Of a DNA stretch of 34,664 nt, positions 7,661 through 15,763 are shown one piece after another. The stretch is from Okeania sp. SIO2F4. GTDB taxonomy: Bacteria > Cyanobacteriota > Cyanobacteriia > Cyanobacteriales > Microcoleaceae. Position 1 is the first letter of the stretch; the number at the start of each line of letters is the position of its first letter. The notes beneath the pieces were generated by a model that saw nothing but the letters and a program-made list of their open reading frames with translations, was not told where the DNA came from and made no database searches. Location: assembly GCF_010672385.1 (NCBI RefSeq), contig NZ_JAAHGT010000027.1, forward strand, positions 1 to 34,664, written 5' to 3'. The translations under genes and the position numbers were made by a program.

Positions 7661-8057
7661 CTTTTTCCGTGTTTTAGTTGATGATGGTAAGCTTAATCCT
7701 GAAAAATTAGCAGAAGGAAAAGCAATAGGAATTGATTTAGGACTAGCTGATTAAAATATAGCAATCCTCTGCACAGTTGTAATATTTTGGTGGAACTCAG
7801 GAGTCAGGTAGGGGAACCGTCTTAAAAGACATGTCGGAGTTGTGTTGCGGTAGAAAATCTCGCACAAAAGTAGCACTCAAAAATATGGTGAAAAACCACA
7901 ATTTAGCTAAGGGAATTAGTGATTATGGTTGGGGAATGTTGAGGATAATGCTAAGTTACAAAGCAGAAAATAATTATCAAATAAAGTTGCCTGATAAATG
8001 GTATAATGTGGAATCCGTTTGATTGGACAGAAAAAAATGCTCCAATCGTCATAACTA
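7661..8057 (+). pseudogene. Relic of the older tnpB, part 2
   Basis: The frame that stopped at 5769 resumes with RVLVDDGKLNPEKL and AIGIDLGLAD (to a stop at 7752-7754); IDLGL carries the first RuvC aspartate. After an apparent deletion, NMVKNHNLAKGISDYGWGM (about 7878-7935) and DKWYNVESV, a stop, and KKCSNRHNY (to about 8057) correspond to the carboxy-terminal part with the first half of the zinc ribbon. Several stops and a missing middle show long decay. This TnpB is of a different branch from the one that inserted into it. Confidence 0.7.
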
Positions 8058-8371
8058 CGCTCATCAAAGTGATTCTCTCTCCTCCTGATTCCTGACTTCC
8101 CCTCCTGGGAGGGGTTAGGTGTGTGTTGGCTCAATTACGATTTAAACCTTTCTATAACTGTTTAACCGGATTTGATCTGACCCCTCAAATTTAATTGTCA
8201 GATACTGCCTCTCTTGAGGTTTCTCCTACTTCTGAATTCTGGATTCAAAAAAAGTTAAGATAGTAGTATTTTTTGCAACTAGGATTAGAGTTATTTTTAT
8301 CTAAAATTTTGCTTTAGTAATTCCCCACTCCCAACTTGTATAAAATCTTCAAACGTAAAAAAATAGGATTA
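8058..8371. other. Gene-free stretch
   Basis: No gene is supported. It contains cyanobacterial intergenic words such as CTCCTGATTCCTGACTTC and CCTCCTGGGAGGGG, a small perfect palindrome-like hairpin near 8099-8114, and otherwise AT-rich sequence. Confidence 0.45.
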
Positions 8372-8797
8372 CTATTTATAGTTTTTGATCAATATGTAAA
8401 GTGCAGTTCCCAGAAAAAGACTCCCCTCTGAAATAATTAGTAAAATTCCAAAAGATTGCCATTTTTTTAAACCATAAACTTGAGTATCTAATTTGGCTAA
8501 GATTCCTGCAGATACTAAGACTAAAGCATGGATAAAAATGTTTATCCACCTAATGAAAACTACAAATAAAAAAGCAATGAGAATGGCAGAAATAAAAGTA
8601 AAAATATCAGATTGAAACCAGGGAGATATTGCTTTCAAATCAAGTAAACGAAATGTTAAAATTACATCTAATAAAAAAATACAAGCTATAACAACTAGAT
8701 ATAAAAACAGAGAAACTTGAGCATTGGCTAGACTCCAGCCAAAAATGCTATAACTCATTAAAAGTAGAGTGAAAGAAAGTAAAGGTATTGGTTTCAC
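8372..8797 (-). CDS. Small four-helix membrane protein
   Basis: The 141-residue product is almost entirely hydrophobic with four likely membrane helices: about residues 5-22, 30-50 (LYLVVIACIFLLDVILTFRL), 65-83 and 110-138, the last two separated by a short charged loop (KLDTQVYGLKKWQ). I do not recognise the family. It starts six bases after the stop of the ferredoxin-like gene upstream, so the two are almost certainly cotranscribed, and the membrane protein may be a partner or anchor for it. The gap between the proteins and the absence of motifs allow no biochemical claim. No cysteine or histidine pattern for cofactors is visible. Confidence 0.75.
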   Translation of the reverse strand: MKPIPLLSFTLLLMSYSIFGWSLANAQVSLFLYLVVIACIFLLDVILTFRLLDLKAISPWFQSDIFTFISAILIAFLFVVFIRWINIFIHALVLVSAGILAKLDTQVYGLKKWQSFGILLIISEGSLFLGTALYILIKNYK

Positions 8798-8803
8798 ATT
8801 ATT

Positions 8804-9208
8804 TTATAGGTTAGTAGAAATTGCTTTAAATGGACAGGTAGGAATACATTGTTCACATACAATGCAACGGGATCTGACAAAATTTAGACGAAAGGTATCA
8901 GGTTGTAAACTTAGAGCTTCTGTAGGACATACACCAGTACATAAACCACAATCTACGCAGCTATTTTCATTGATTAAAATTTCTCTACTAGTTAGACATA
9001 CATCTATATTTTGCAGTCTCATCCACTCCAGTGCAGCTTCTAACTCATCAATATCTCCTGATAATTCCAGCACTAATTTACCCACTTGATTTGGTGCTAC
9101 TTGAGCACGAATAATATTAGCAGCAACATTAAAATCTTTTGCTAATCTATAGGTAATGGGCATATGAATTGACCGTTGTGGAAATGTTAACGTTACTCGT
9201 TTTTTCAC
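8804..9208 (-). CDS. NIL-domain ferredoxin with two [4Fe-4S] clusters
   Basis: This is a 134-residue protein. Residues about 1-75 match the NIL ligand-binding domain (VTLTFPQ, then a strand-helix pattern ending in WMRLQNIDVCLTSREI); residues about 80-134 carry two cluster motifs, CVDCGLCTGVCP and CIVCEQCIPTCP, each with the CxxCxxCxxxCP spacing of bacterial two-[4Fe-4S] ferredoxins. Proteins of this layout are found in cyanobacteria and in methionine or thiosulfate-related settings; the electron partner is unknown. It is the first gene of a two-gene unit with the membrane protein at 8372-8797. The ATG at 9208 is preceded by GAGGATTAACCC, giving a usable ribosome-binding site. Cytoplasmic; no signal peptide. 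Confidence 0.92.
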   Translation of the reverse strand: MKKRVTLTFPQRSIHMPITYRLAKDFNVAANIIRAQVAPNQVGKLVLELSGDIDELEAALEWMRLQNIDVCLTSREILINENSCVDCGLCTGVCPTEALSLQPDTFRLNFVRSRCIVCEQCIPTCPFKAISTNL

Positions 9209-9552
9209 GGGTTAATCCTCTTATTCTCAATTAGAAAATTGATTTTTTTCATTATCTGATTATTTAGTTACAGCAATTTTCATTATATTAGAATGCAATA
9301 GGGACATTCCATAGAACGTCCCTAAAAAAGTTGTATTTTTACTATCTGGTTGAGCTATCTAAAGTTTGACTAACTAAAACTTGCTGACAACCATATATTT
9401 TTCTACCTTGAAATTCTTGTTAATTATACTATATAAGAAGAGGACTTTAGTTGTCTGGCTTTAACGGCTACCTTGTTTTTATGCCCGCTCTAAAAGAGAT
9501 ATTACTCTTAATCCTTTTTCAGTAATTGTAATAATTATTTAATTTTCTGACA
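9209..9552. other. Divergent intergenic region
   Basis: The region lies between two divergently read genes, so promoters for both should be here, but I cannot fix -10/-35 boxes. A palindrome AGGGAC (9300-9305) and GTCCCT (9318-9323) with twelve bases between is visible; it has an A-run rather than a T-run on its right, so it is not a good terminator. Confidence 0.45.
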
Positions 9553-10134
9553 ATGAACGTAAACCCATCTAACCCTACAAACAGTTCCTCTTTGGCGATG
9601 CGCCTAAGAAATTTCATTATTGTTTTGGTAGCGATCGCTTTATCAGTAACCATTTTTATTGGACTACGAACTGAGACGGCCTCGGTTTCCCTAAATGAAA
9701 TGGCTGAAACTGCAACACCTCTAGATATAGCGTTAAGTAATGATAAACCAACTCTAGTTGAATTTTATGCTAATTGGTGTACGACTTGTCAAGCTATGGC
9801 TCCTGAGTTGGAGGAAATTAGACAACAATATGCTCAGAATACCAACTTTGTGATGTTAAATGTGGATAATAGTAAGTGGTTACCAGAATTGGTTAAATAC
9901 CGGGTAGATGGTATTCCCCACTTTGTGTTTTTAGATGGAGAGGGAACTGAAGTTGGCCAGACTATTGGAGAAGTGCCAAAGTCTGTCATGGCAGCAAATA
10001 TAGAAGCTTTAGTTGCTGGAAGTTCTTTACCATATAATGGTACAGTTGGTCAAGGTTCTGAATTTGATGCTCCTGTAGCACCGATTAAAGCAAGTCAAGC
10101 CGATCCTCGGGTTCATGGTAGTCAAGTACAATAA
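9553..10134 (+). CDS. txlA: Membrane-anchored thioredoxin-like protein (TxlA/HCF164 type)
   Basis: The 193-residue protein has one amino-terminal membrane helix (about residues 18-40, NFIIVLVAIALSVTIFIGL) and a thioredoxin fold with the redox pair in ANWCTTCQAM (Cys at about 77 and 80), the cis-proline region GIPHFVFLDGEG (about 121-132) and a following GxxP strand. The homologous plant protein HCF164 transfers reducing power across the thylakoid membrane for cytochrome b6f assembly, and TxlA is the cyanobacterial counterpart; this role is from the family. The carboxy-terminal 35 residues are polar and low in conservation. The ATG at 9553 is used since the helix follows at a normal distance. 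Single gene. Confidence 0.88.
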   Translation: MNVNPSNPTNSSSLAMRLRNFIIVLVAIALSVTIFIGLRTETASVSLNEMAETATPLDIALSNDKPTLVEFYANWCTTCQAMAPELEEIRQQYAQNTNFVMLNVDNSKWLPELVKYRVDGIPHFVFLDGEGTEVGQTIGEVPKSVMAANIEALVAGSSLPYNGTVGQGSEFDAPVAPIKASQADPRVHGSQVQ

Positions 10135-10678
10135 AAGTATACAAATATTTTTTCCCCTACTCCCTACTCCTTACAGACCTTAAATGCAACCTCCCTACTC
10201 CCTTAAAAATTAAAAATGTTAAATTAATCTTGTAAAGGTACTTAATTTATTGCGAGAGCAGGGGACAGGAAATACTTATTGAAAAGTAAAAATTTTTGAA
10301 TAAGTATTTCTTCAATACATGATAATTGAAAATAACTTATTATTCTTTAGCAATTCTATTTCAATTGTAATATTTTTGTGGTAGCTAAGAGTCAGAAGTC
10401 AGGAGTCATAATTTTCAAGTTTTTTAGTCAATCTTAACTATTATAAAAATTCTCACAAATCATTTAGGATTACTATTTATAAAAAAGTATATTATTCTGA
10501 GTTTGTATTAAATGCCTCACCATACTAACATCTACCTCCCATAAACCTAGTTTCTTGTAACACTTCTATTGCAGGCGGATTTGATATTACATAAATCTCG
10601 CCCATAGCTATTTCCTCAAGAATAAAACAACCACAAGCTTAAGAGGGAGGCTTTAAAAATTAATTTTTCGGAAAAATA
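10135..10678. other. Gene-free stretch before the histidine kinase
   Basis: No gene is supported with confidence. It holds pieces of the TCCCTACTCCCTACTCC and GTCAGAAGTCAGGAGTC families. On the minus strand 10605-10525 a 26-codon frame starts MGEIYVISNPPAIEVLQ behind GAGGAAATAGCT; it may be the stub of a lost small gene. Confidence 0.4.
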
Positions 10679-13171
10679 ATGAACTCTAAACAATTACAAA
10701 GGTTGTTAATCTTTTATTCTGCGGTAGGAATATTTACTATTAGTATATTGTTAGCAATAATAAGTATATTTCCGTTCTACAAAGAACTTAGAAAAAACGC
10801 AGAAAGTAATTTAAAATTAGGTTTACGAACTCGAACTTTAGCAGTAGAAGAATTTCTTTTAAGAACAAAGGATATTGCTGCACAAATTGCTAGTCGTACT
10901 CAAGCAAGACGAGAATTAGAATCTTATAACCGCAACCCAAACTATTCTGATGCTGCTGTTTCTAAAATGGCAGACTATCTGAAAGATGCTCTTAATCAAA
11001 CTGAAGATGTAGTTGGAATTAGTCGCTTTGGTCGAGATAATCAATTAGTGGTTGAACTTGGTTTACCCATCCCTCAAGAACATTGGCAATTGCCAATTAA
11101 AAAAGCAAAAATTAGCAATCCAATTCGCCTCAAAAATGAATCTTATCTCATTATTAGTCAACCAATTATTAACTCAAAAAAACAACAAGTAGGTACAGAT
11201 TTGGTTTTATTTAAAACCCAGAGTTTAGAAAAAATTGTCAGAAATAATACGGGGCTAGGTCAAAGTGGAGAAGTATTTTTAGGGACCTTAGAAAAACAAG
11301 AGATAAAATTATTTTTATCCTCCAAACATAAAAGGGAAAGTTTATCTGAATCAATTGCTAAAGTGTTGGAAAAAACAGTAGTTTATCAAGAAAATGGACT
11401 GATAGTTATCAAACCTAAATTTTGGAGTTATGGTCAAAAAGTTGCCTTTGAACCTGTATCACAAGTAAATTGGGGACTCGCGATCGCCATCGAACGTCAG
11501 GAATTGTATGCTCCAATTAATCGTCAGCTTATTACTATTGGAACTGTCATAATAGTCTTAAGCCTTTTATGTACCGGTGGAATGATTGTATTACTGCGTC
11601 GATTAGCCGGTCAAGTTATTATTCAAACTGATGAACTAGAACAACAACTGAAAGAAAAAAATCAGGCTTTACACGAATTAAATTATACTCAAAAACAACT
11701 ACTTGTAGAAATTCGGGAGCGCAAACAAAGCCAAACTAGACTGCAAAATCACAATAGAATATTAATAGAACTGGCTCAAAATAGAGCTGTAAATCAAGGA
11801 GATTTGTTAACAGCTATACAAGCAATTACCGAAGCTACAGCCAAAATATTAGAAGTTGAACGAGTGGGAATCTGGTTGTATGACGACTCGAAAAGTTATT
11901 TAAAATCTCTAGATTTGTACCAAAACAAACTCAATGAACATATTAGAGAAGTAAATCTTAACCTCAAGAATTATCCTAATTATTTGCAAGCGATTACTTC
12001 ACTAAAAGATAATATTATTACAGCTAATGATGCTCGCAACGATCCTAAAACCAAGGAATTTTTAGATAATTATCTCAAACCTTTAGATATTTTTTCTATG
12101 CTTGATGCTGGGATTTGGATCGGTGGAGAAATGGTGGGTCTTATTTGTATAGAAAAATGCAGTCAAATTAAAGATTGGACTATTGAAGATGAATTTTTTG
12201 TCCGTTCAATTGCTAACATAGTTTCTTTAGCGATTGAAGCTAGCGATCGCCAACTTACCGAGAGTGCTCTACGAGAATCAGAAGCTCAATTAAGAGCACA
12301 AAAACAAGAACTAGAGCAAACCTTAGAAGAACTGAAATGGACTCAAGCTCAGATGATTCAAAGTGAAAAAATGTCGAGCTTAGGTCAAATGGTTGCCGGA
12401 GTTGCCCATGAAATTAATAATCCAGTTAACTTTATTCATGGAAATGTTGTTTATGCAACAGATTATACTCAAGACTTGCTCAATTTACTTCAACTCTATC
12501 AAAATCATTATCCCTATCCCCATCCTGAAATTGAGAAAGAAATTGAAGCTATTGAATTAAATTTTCTCCAAGAAGATATTAAAAAAGTGCTCAAATCTAT
12601 GCAAATTGGAACAGAAAGAATTCTAGAGATTGTTAAATCACTACGAAATTTTTCCCGTCTGGATGAAGCAGAAATTAAAGAAGTCGATCTGCATGAAGGA
12701 ATAGATAGCACTTTAATGATTTTACAAAATCGCTTCAAAGCTAAACCAGGATTTTTTGGTATTGAAGTAATTAAAGAATATGGTCAACTGCCTCATATCA
12801 ACTGTTATGTAGGACAACTCAATCAACTATTTATGAATATTATTGGTAATGCAATTGATGCAATTGAAGATGCTCAATATTATGAAAAAAAACATTGTGA
12901 TGCTGGATATATTCGGATTAAAACTCAAGTAATAAAAGACAATAGGGTAGAAATTTTGATTGCTGACAATGGGGGAGGAATTAGTGAAAAAGTGAAGTCT
13001 AATTTATTTGACCCCTTCTTTACCACAAAACCTATTGGAAAAGGAACTGGATTAGGACTTTCGATTAGTTACCAAATTATTGTGGAAAAACATCAAGGAA
13101 AACTAGAATGTAATTCTCAGATCGGAAAAGGTACAGAATTTATAATTACGATTCCGATTAAGTTGAGTTAG
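10679..13171 (+). CDS. Membrane sensor histidine kinase (Cache-like, GAF, HisKA, HATPase)
   Basis: This 830-residue kinase has a first membrane helix at about residues 9-30, an extracytoplasmic sensor of about 250 residues of double-Cache type, a second helix at about 283-306, a coiled linker (EQQLKEKNQALHELN), a GAF domain at about 360-515, a second coiled linker, the phosphoacceptor helix MVAGVAHEINNPVNFIHGN with His577, and a HATPase domain with the N box QLFMNIIGNAIDAI (about 711-724), G1 IADNGGGI (about 761-768) and G2 GTGLGLSISYQI (about 787-798). The HisKA version with HEINNP is typical of cyanobacterial kinases. No response regulator is adjacent, so it is an orphan kinase; its signal and partner are unknown. 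ATG at 10679 follows an AAGAGGGAGGC site 35 bases away, rather distant, so the true translation signal is uncertain. Confidence 0.94.
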   Translation: MNSKQLQRLLIFYSAVGIFTISILLAIISIFPFYKELRKNAESNLKLGLRTRTLAVEEFLLRTKDIAAQIASRTQARRELESYNRNPNYSDAAVSKMADYLKDALNQTEDVVGISRFGRDNQLVVELGLPIPQEHWQLPIKKAKISNPIRLKNESYLIISQPIINSKKQQVGTDLVLFKTQSLEKIVRNNTGLGQSGEVFLGTLEKQEIKLFLSSKHKRESLSESIAKVLEKTVVYQENGLIVIKPKFWSYGQKVAFEPVSQVNWGLAIAIERQELYAPINRQLITIGTVIIVLSLLCTGGMIVLLRRLAGQVIIQTDELEQQLKEKNQALHELNYTQKQLLVEIRERKQSQTRLQNHNRILIELAQNRAVNQGDLLTAIQAITEATAKILEVERVGIWLYDDSKSYLKSLDLYQNKLNEHIREVNLNLKNYPNYLQAITSLKDNIITANDARNDPKTKEFLDNYLKPLDIFSMLDAGIWIGGEMVGLICIEKCSQIKDWTIEDEFFVRSIANIVSLAIEASDRQLTESALRESEAQLRAQKQELEQTLEELKWTQAQMIQSEKMSSLGQMVAGVAHEINNPVNFIHGNVVYATDYTQDLLNLLQLYQNHYPYPHPEIEKEIEAIELNFLQEDIKKVLKSMQIGTERILEIVKSLRNFSRLDEAEIKEVDLHEGIDSTLMILQNRFKAKPGFFGIEVIKEYGQLPHINCYVGQLNQLFMNIIGNAIDAIEDAQYYEKKHCDAGYIRIKTQVIKDNRVEILIADNGGGISEKVKSNLFDPFFTTKPIGKGTGLGLSISYQIIVEKHQGKLECNSQIGKGTEFIITIPIKLS

Positions 13172-13183
13172 ATAATTATTACA

Positions 13184-13216
13184 AATAGGGAATAGGGAAT
13201 AGGGAATAGGGAACAG
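13184..13216. repeat. Tandem heptamer repeat (AATAGGG)
   Basis: Four exact copies of AATAGGG stand in a row (13184-13211) followed by AACAG, between the converging ends of the kinase and the RES gene. A relative, GGGAACAGGGAACAGGG, is seen at 18178-18205. Confidence 0.85.
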
Positions 13217-13250
13217 TTGGAAAAACATTACTAATTCTTTCTTAGCCATA

Positions 13251-13745
13251 CTAAAGTTTTGCCAACAAATTTTTGTTGATACTTTTTAGATTGCGGTCTA
13301 AGATAAAAGGCTGAGGTGGAGCAATTGAAATTTTCTCAAAATCTGGATGTAGAGGATTAATCAAATAATTATATTCTTGGGGAATAATAGCAGAAGGAAC
13401 CCTCAAAACTGCTGTAGTTTTAGAAGTCAACCATTTATCTCCAATAGAGGCTAAAGCTTCCGGTGGAGGAGTATCACGCCAGTTATAAGGTAATAGAGAT
13501 TCATCGACTTGTTTAATTGGAAAATTATCAGGAATTTTTACATTAATAGATACAAATATATTACCAAAGTTTTCTATTTCCATACAAACTAAAGTTTCTA
13601 ATGCGGCTAGAGATAATGTGGCTGAAGTATATATTAAAGCTGTTCCTTTAGAATTCCAACGACCTCTACTACGACTATAAGCTTCACCTGTAAAAGCAAG
13701 ATCAATGTATTTTTTATGAGAGATTCGCCATACTGTTAAACTCAT
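13251..13745 (-). CDS. RES-domain toxin (NAD+ phosphorylase family)
   Basis: The 164-residue protein fits the RES family, whose members degrade NAD+ and act as toxins with Xre/MbcA-type antitoxins. Conserved features are visible: the opening VWRI, the GRWNSKGTALIYTSATLSLAALE block (about residues 29-51, with the Arg and Glu typical of the active site), and near the end AVLRVPSAIIPQEYNYLINP with the conserved serine (about 118-137), followed by HPDF. The partner antitoxin is the gene at 14133-14612 on the same strand, but 387 bases separate them, whereas such pairs usually touch or overlap. With this distance toxin expression may depend on read-through or on its own promoter. The frame is intact. 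Confidence 0.88.
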   Translation of the reverse strand: MSLTVWRISHKKYIDLAFTGEAYSRSRGRWNSKGTALIYTSATLSLAALETLVCMEIENFGNIFVSINVKIPDNFPIKQVDESLLPYNWRDTPPPEALASIGDKWLTSKTTAVLRVPSAIIPQEYNYLINPLHPDFEKISIAPPQPFILDRNLKSINKNLLAKL

Positions 13746-13952
13746 AATTATTATCTTTTTAACTACTATTACTTGAAGAAAAAGGCAGTAAGTATTTATC
13801 GTAATTTTTTTGGATGATTAAAGTAGCACTTAGCACTCAGGTATCAACAAGCTTTTTACAGAAGAACTGCGTTATCAGCTTCTCAAAGTGTATAATGGGG
13901 GATAATCTAGAGTTACTCCTCTGCGTCTTATAACCCCCATTAACACGCAAAA

Positions 13953-13975
13953 CCCGCTTTTATAAATATAGCGGG
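13953..13975. other. Hairpin CCCGCT/AGCGGG
   Basis: CCCGCT (13953-13958) and AGCGGG (13970-13975) with an AT-rich eleven-base loop form a compact stem in the gap of the toxin-antitoxin pair. Confidence 0.5.
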
Positions 13976-14029
13976 GGACTTAAACCCTTGAATTTTTAGC
14001 TGAAAGCTGATAGCTAGTTAAAACTCACT

Positions 14030-14055
14030 ATTCAACTACCAACAGGTAGTTGAAT
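14030..14055 (-). terminator. Strong hairpin between antitoxin and toxin
   Basis: ATTCAACTACC (14030-14040) and GGTAGTTGAAT (14045-14055) are perfect 11-base arms with a four-base loop. Reading leftward from the antitoxin it lies 78 bases after the stop and is followed by a modest GTTTTA. It could end or attenuate transcription before the toxin gene. Confidence 0.55.
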
Positions 14056-14132
14056 ACCCACCTATTTCTATTGTTGTTTATTGATGACTAACAAGCATTA
14101 GTCATTAATAATCAATCATTAATCATTAATCA

Positions 14133-14612
14133 TTAGCTATATACTCCATACTCTATTTTATTCAAAAGTTCATCTACTTGTTGTGTGCCTGAATCTGTAT
14201 CTAATAGTTCTAAAGGAGTTTTTCCAGCTAAGGCACGGTTTGATTTTTTCAGCCAATCTCTTGCTGTTTCCACATTCTCAAATACATCTAATGTGTGTAC
14301 AAAAATTCTAGCAATACGATAAAGTCTATCTGACTCTGAAAGGTCAAGAGGTTTTTGATCTTTCTTACGCCTGGATATAGTCCGTTCGGAAGTTGCTAAT
14401 AAAGCTGCCATTTGTGACTCAGAAATACCACAATATTCTGCTACTTTAATTACAGAAATTATTGAAAATCCCTGACGAATTATACTGACTATTTGTAGTT
14501 CTTGGGGCAATTCCAAAACATTTTTCGGTATTCTGTCAAATCCTAAAATTTGATAGATTCTAGGGATGGGTTCAGTTTCTGAGTTCTGAGAAACTTGATC
14601 TGGGAATAGCAT
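14133..14612 (-). CDS. Xre/MbcA-ParS-type antitoxin of the RES toxin
   Basis: The 159-residue protein has the Xre-like amino-terminal helix-turn-helix (about residues 60-85, ISESQMAALLATSERTISRR) and the carboxy-terminal toxin-binding ParS/MbcA domain (SESDRLYRIARIFVHTLDVF, then ARDWLKKSNRALAGKTPLELLDTDSG, about 93-145), whose W and GxxPLELLDT words are diagnostic. Such proteins bind and neutralise RES toxins and repress their own promoter. It lies upstream of the RES gene on the same strand, in the usual order antitoxin first. The last residues NKIEYGVYS resemble the tail that plugs the toxin active site in characterised pairs; this is inferred. The ATG at 14612 is the first start after an upstream AT-rich promoter-like region. 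Confidence 0.9.
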   Translation of the reverse strand: MLFPDQVSQNSETEPIPRIYQILGFDRIPKNVLELPQELQIVSIIRQGFSIISVIKVAEYCGISESQMAALLATSERTISRRKKDQKPLDLSESDRLYRIARIFVHTLDVFENVETARDWLKKSNRALAGKTPLELLDTDSGTQQVDELLNKIEYGVYS

Positions 14613-15217
14613 CTGGACATCCTCTAACAGTCACCTGTCAAACATTATAACGTCAGATGTCTAAAAATGTGGAAATTTTATTTTAGAGCTGATTCATAAG
14701 CTAAATATTAAAGGAGCTTCTCCATGATCGTTGCGAGGGGGGAGTTAAAGAGGAATCATAAATGATTTACCCAATTATTACCCCTGTGGCAATATTTGGC
14801 ATAACAGTCAACTTCAACATTGTGTCGGCTGATAATATATTACAGAAGGTTAGCTTGTTAAATCGCTACCTTGCAATGACAATATCAGACTATATTTACA
14901 TCATCATTTTCTACATATTAGCTCTTAGAATAAATAGTTCAGGATATAATTTTTGGCAATCTAGAGACCAGAGCCAAAAAACAGCAGGATCAGGAAAATA
15001 AGAAAAAGTATAAAAATGAGGCCGTCAGAAACCATTTTCTTTGTTAGTAATAATTAGAATAATTGGGATGTCTAGAAAGTTAAGGAACTGTATTTACCGA
15101 AAAATAAAGGTATAAAGCCTCTCACTCGCTGTGGAGAAAAAAGTGCTCTTGAATTTCCTTATATTCAATCCTCTCGGTTAAAACCCGAGGTAATTATCAA
15201 TTATCCATTATCAATTA
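14613..15217. other. Mostly gene-free stretch
   Basis: The antitoxin promoter should lie in the first 100 bases, where repeats of ACATTATAACGTCAGATGT could be an operator, but this is not demonstrable. A 79-codon open frame at 14762-15001 (plus) has a weak AAGAGGAATC before it but no recognisable protein pattern. A CCTCTCGGTTAAAACCCGAGG hairpin-like word lies near 15171-15191, and ATTATCAATT direct repeats at 15194-15224. Confidence 0.4.
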
Positions 15218-15348
15218 TCAATTAATGAACCCATTTACCCCCATAAATAAAATCGCTTCAGATACTATTGTTCCACAACAAGCTAGAAAAAACACAATTT
15301 CTTCTTGTTGTTCTTTCGTGAATGAATCATTAAAATGATTGTGGCCAA
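15218..15348 (-). pseudogene. Carboxy-terminal fragment of an unknown protein
   Basis: On the minus strand one frame reads KIGHNHFNDSFTKEQQEEI, then VFFLACCGTIVSEAILF and ends GVNGFIN with a stop at 15220-15218. It has the look of a natural protein end (charged helix followed by hydrophobic helix) but has no start, and begins right behind the DUF427 relic. I do not recognise the family; a decayed gene is the likeliest reading. Confidence 0.45.
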
Positions 15349-15357
15349 TTTTTATCC

Positions 15358-15642
15358 CTAAGTTTCTATTTGCACAGTAGGATAAAAGGCCACATAGTTT
15401 TGAATCTTTTTGGCTTTTTCTTTAGGATTGGGATAATACCAAGCACCATCTTTATTAACTTTAGCATTGACTTCAATATTATAGTAGCTCGCATTACCTT
15501 TCCAGAAACAGTTAGTCTGGGTATTGCTTTCTTTGAAATATTCACGGTTGACCGTATCTGGTGGAAAATAATAATTACCTTCGACAATTTCACACTCATC
15601 GCTCTATGCTAAAACAACCCCGTTCAAAATAGCTGTTGCCAT
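15358..15642 (-). pseudogene. DUF427-family gene with an in-frame amber codon
   Basis: From ATG at 15642-15640 the frame reads MATAILNGVVLA, a TAG at 15606-15604, then SDECEIVEGNYYFPPDTVN, and continues without further stops through NCFWKGNASYYNIEV and GAWYYPNPKEKAKKI to FYPTVQIET and a proper TAG at 15360-15358. Length (94 codons) and the motifs NYYFPP, CFWKG and AWYYPxPxxxA are those of DUF427 proteins. In the family this position usually has Glu (VLAES), so one change from GAG to TAG explains the loss. No good restart codon lies behind it. The function of the family is not established. Confidence 0.8.
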
Positions 15643-15763
15643 TAGTTTTTCCTAATTTTAATAACTCGCCTACTATAATACCAAATATTGAAGTTTTGAA
15701 GATGATAGTGAAGTCCGTTCCTAGAAACCTATGATAATCTATATAAATCTATAATTATCTGTT

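Larger units (their letters stand above)
13746..14132. other. Long gap inside the toxin-antitoxin pair
   Basis: No gene is supported. Two hairpins (13953-13975 and 14030-14055) and a run of ATCATTA-type direct repeats (14103-14136) are present. On the plus strand 13847-13895 the words FTEELRYQLLKVYNGG can be read but end in stops at once; I do not assign them. The gap may be an insertion of repeat material into a formerly compact operon. Confidence 0.5.

Noticed and set aside
9300-9323. AGGGAC...GTCCCT hairpin as a terminator
   Set aside because: On neither strand is the stem followed by a T-run; the run of A follows on plus, so it does not have the form of an intrinsic terminator.
10525-10605. 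26-codon minus-strand frame MGEIYVISNPPAIEVLQ...
   Set aside because: Has a fair ribosome-binding site and a protein-like start, but is too short and isolated to call a gene.
13184-13216. Heptamer runs and other direct repeats as a CRISPR array
   Set aside because: Units are seven bases with no spacers of regular length; no cas-like gene is near.
13847-13895. Plus-strand words FTEELRYQLLKVYNGG in the toxin-antitoxin gap
   Set aside because: Looks protein-like for 16 residues but has stops on both sides and no continuation; may be chance.
14762-15001. 79-codon open frame on plus with a weak ribosome-binding site
   Set aside because: Composition is rich in Ile and Tyr as expected from AT-rich noncoding DNA, there is no family pattern, and it lies in a decayed stretch; kept only as a remark.
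15370-15612. Plus-strand frame of 80 codons and minus frame of 77 codons over the DUF427 relic
   Set aside because: Both are in the wrong frame; the readable protein is the broken DUF427 frame on minus.
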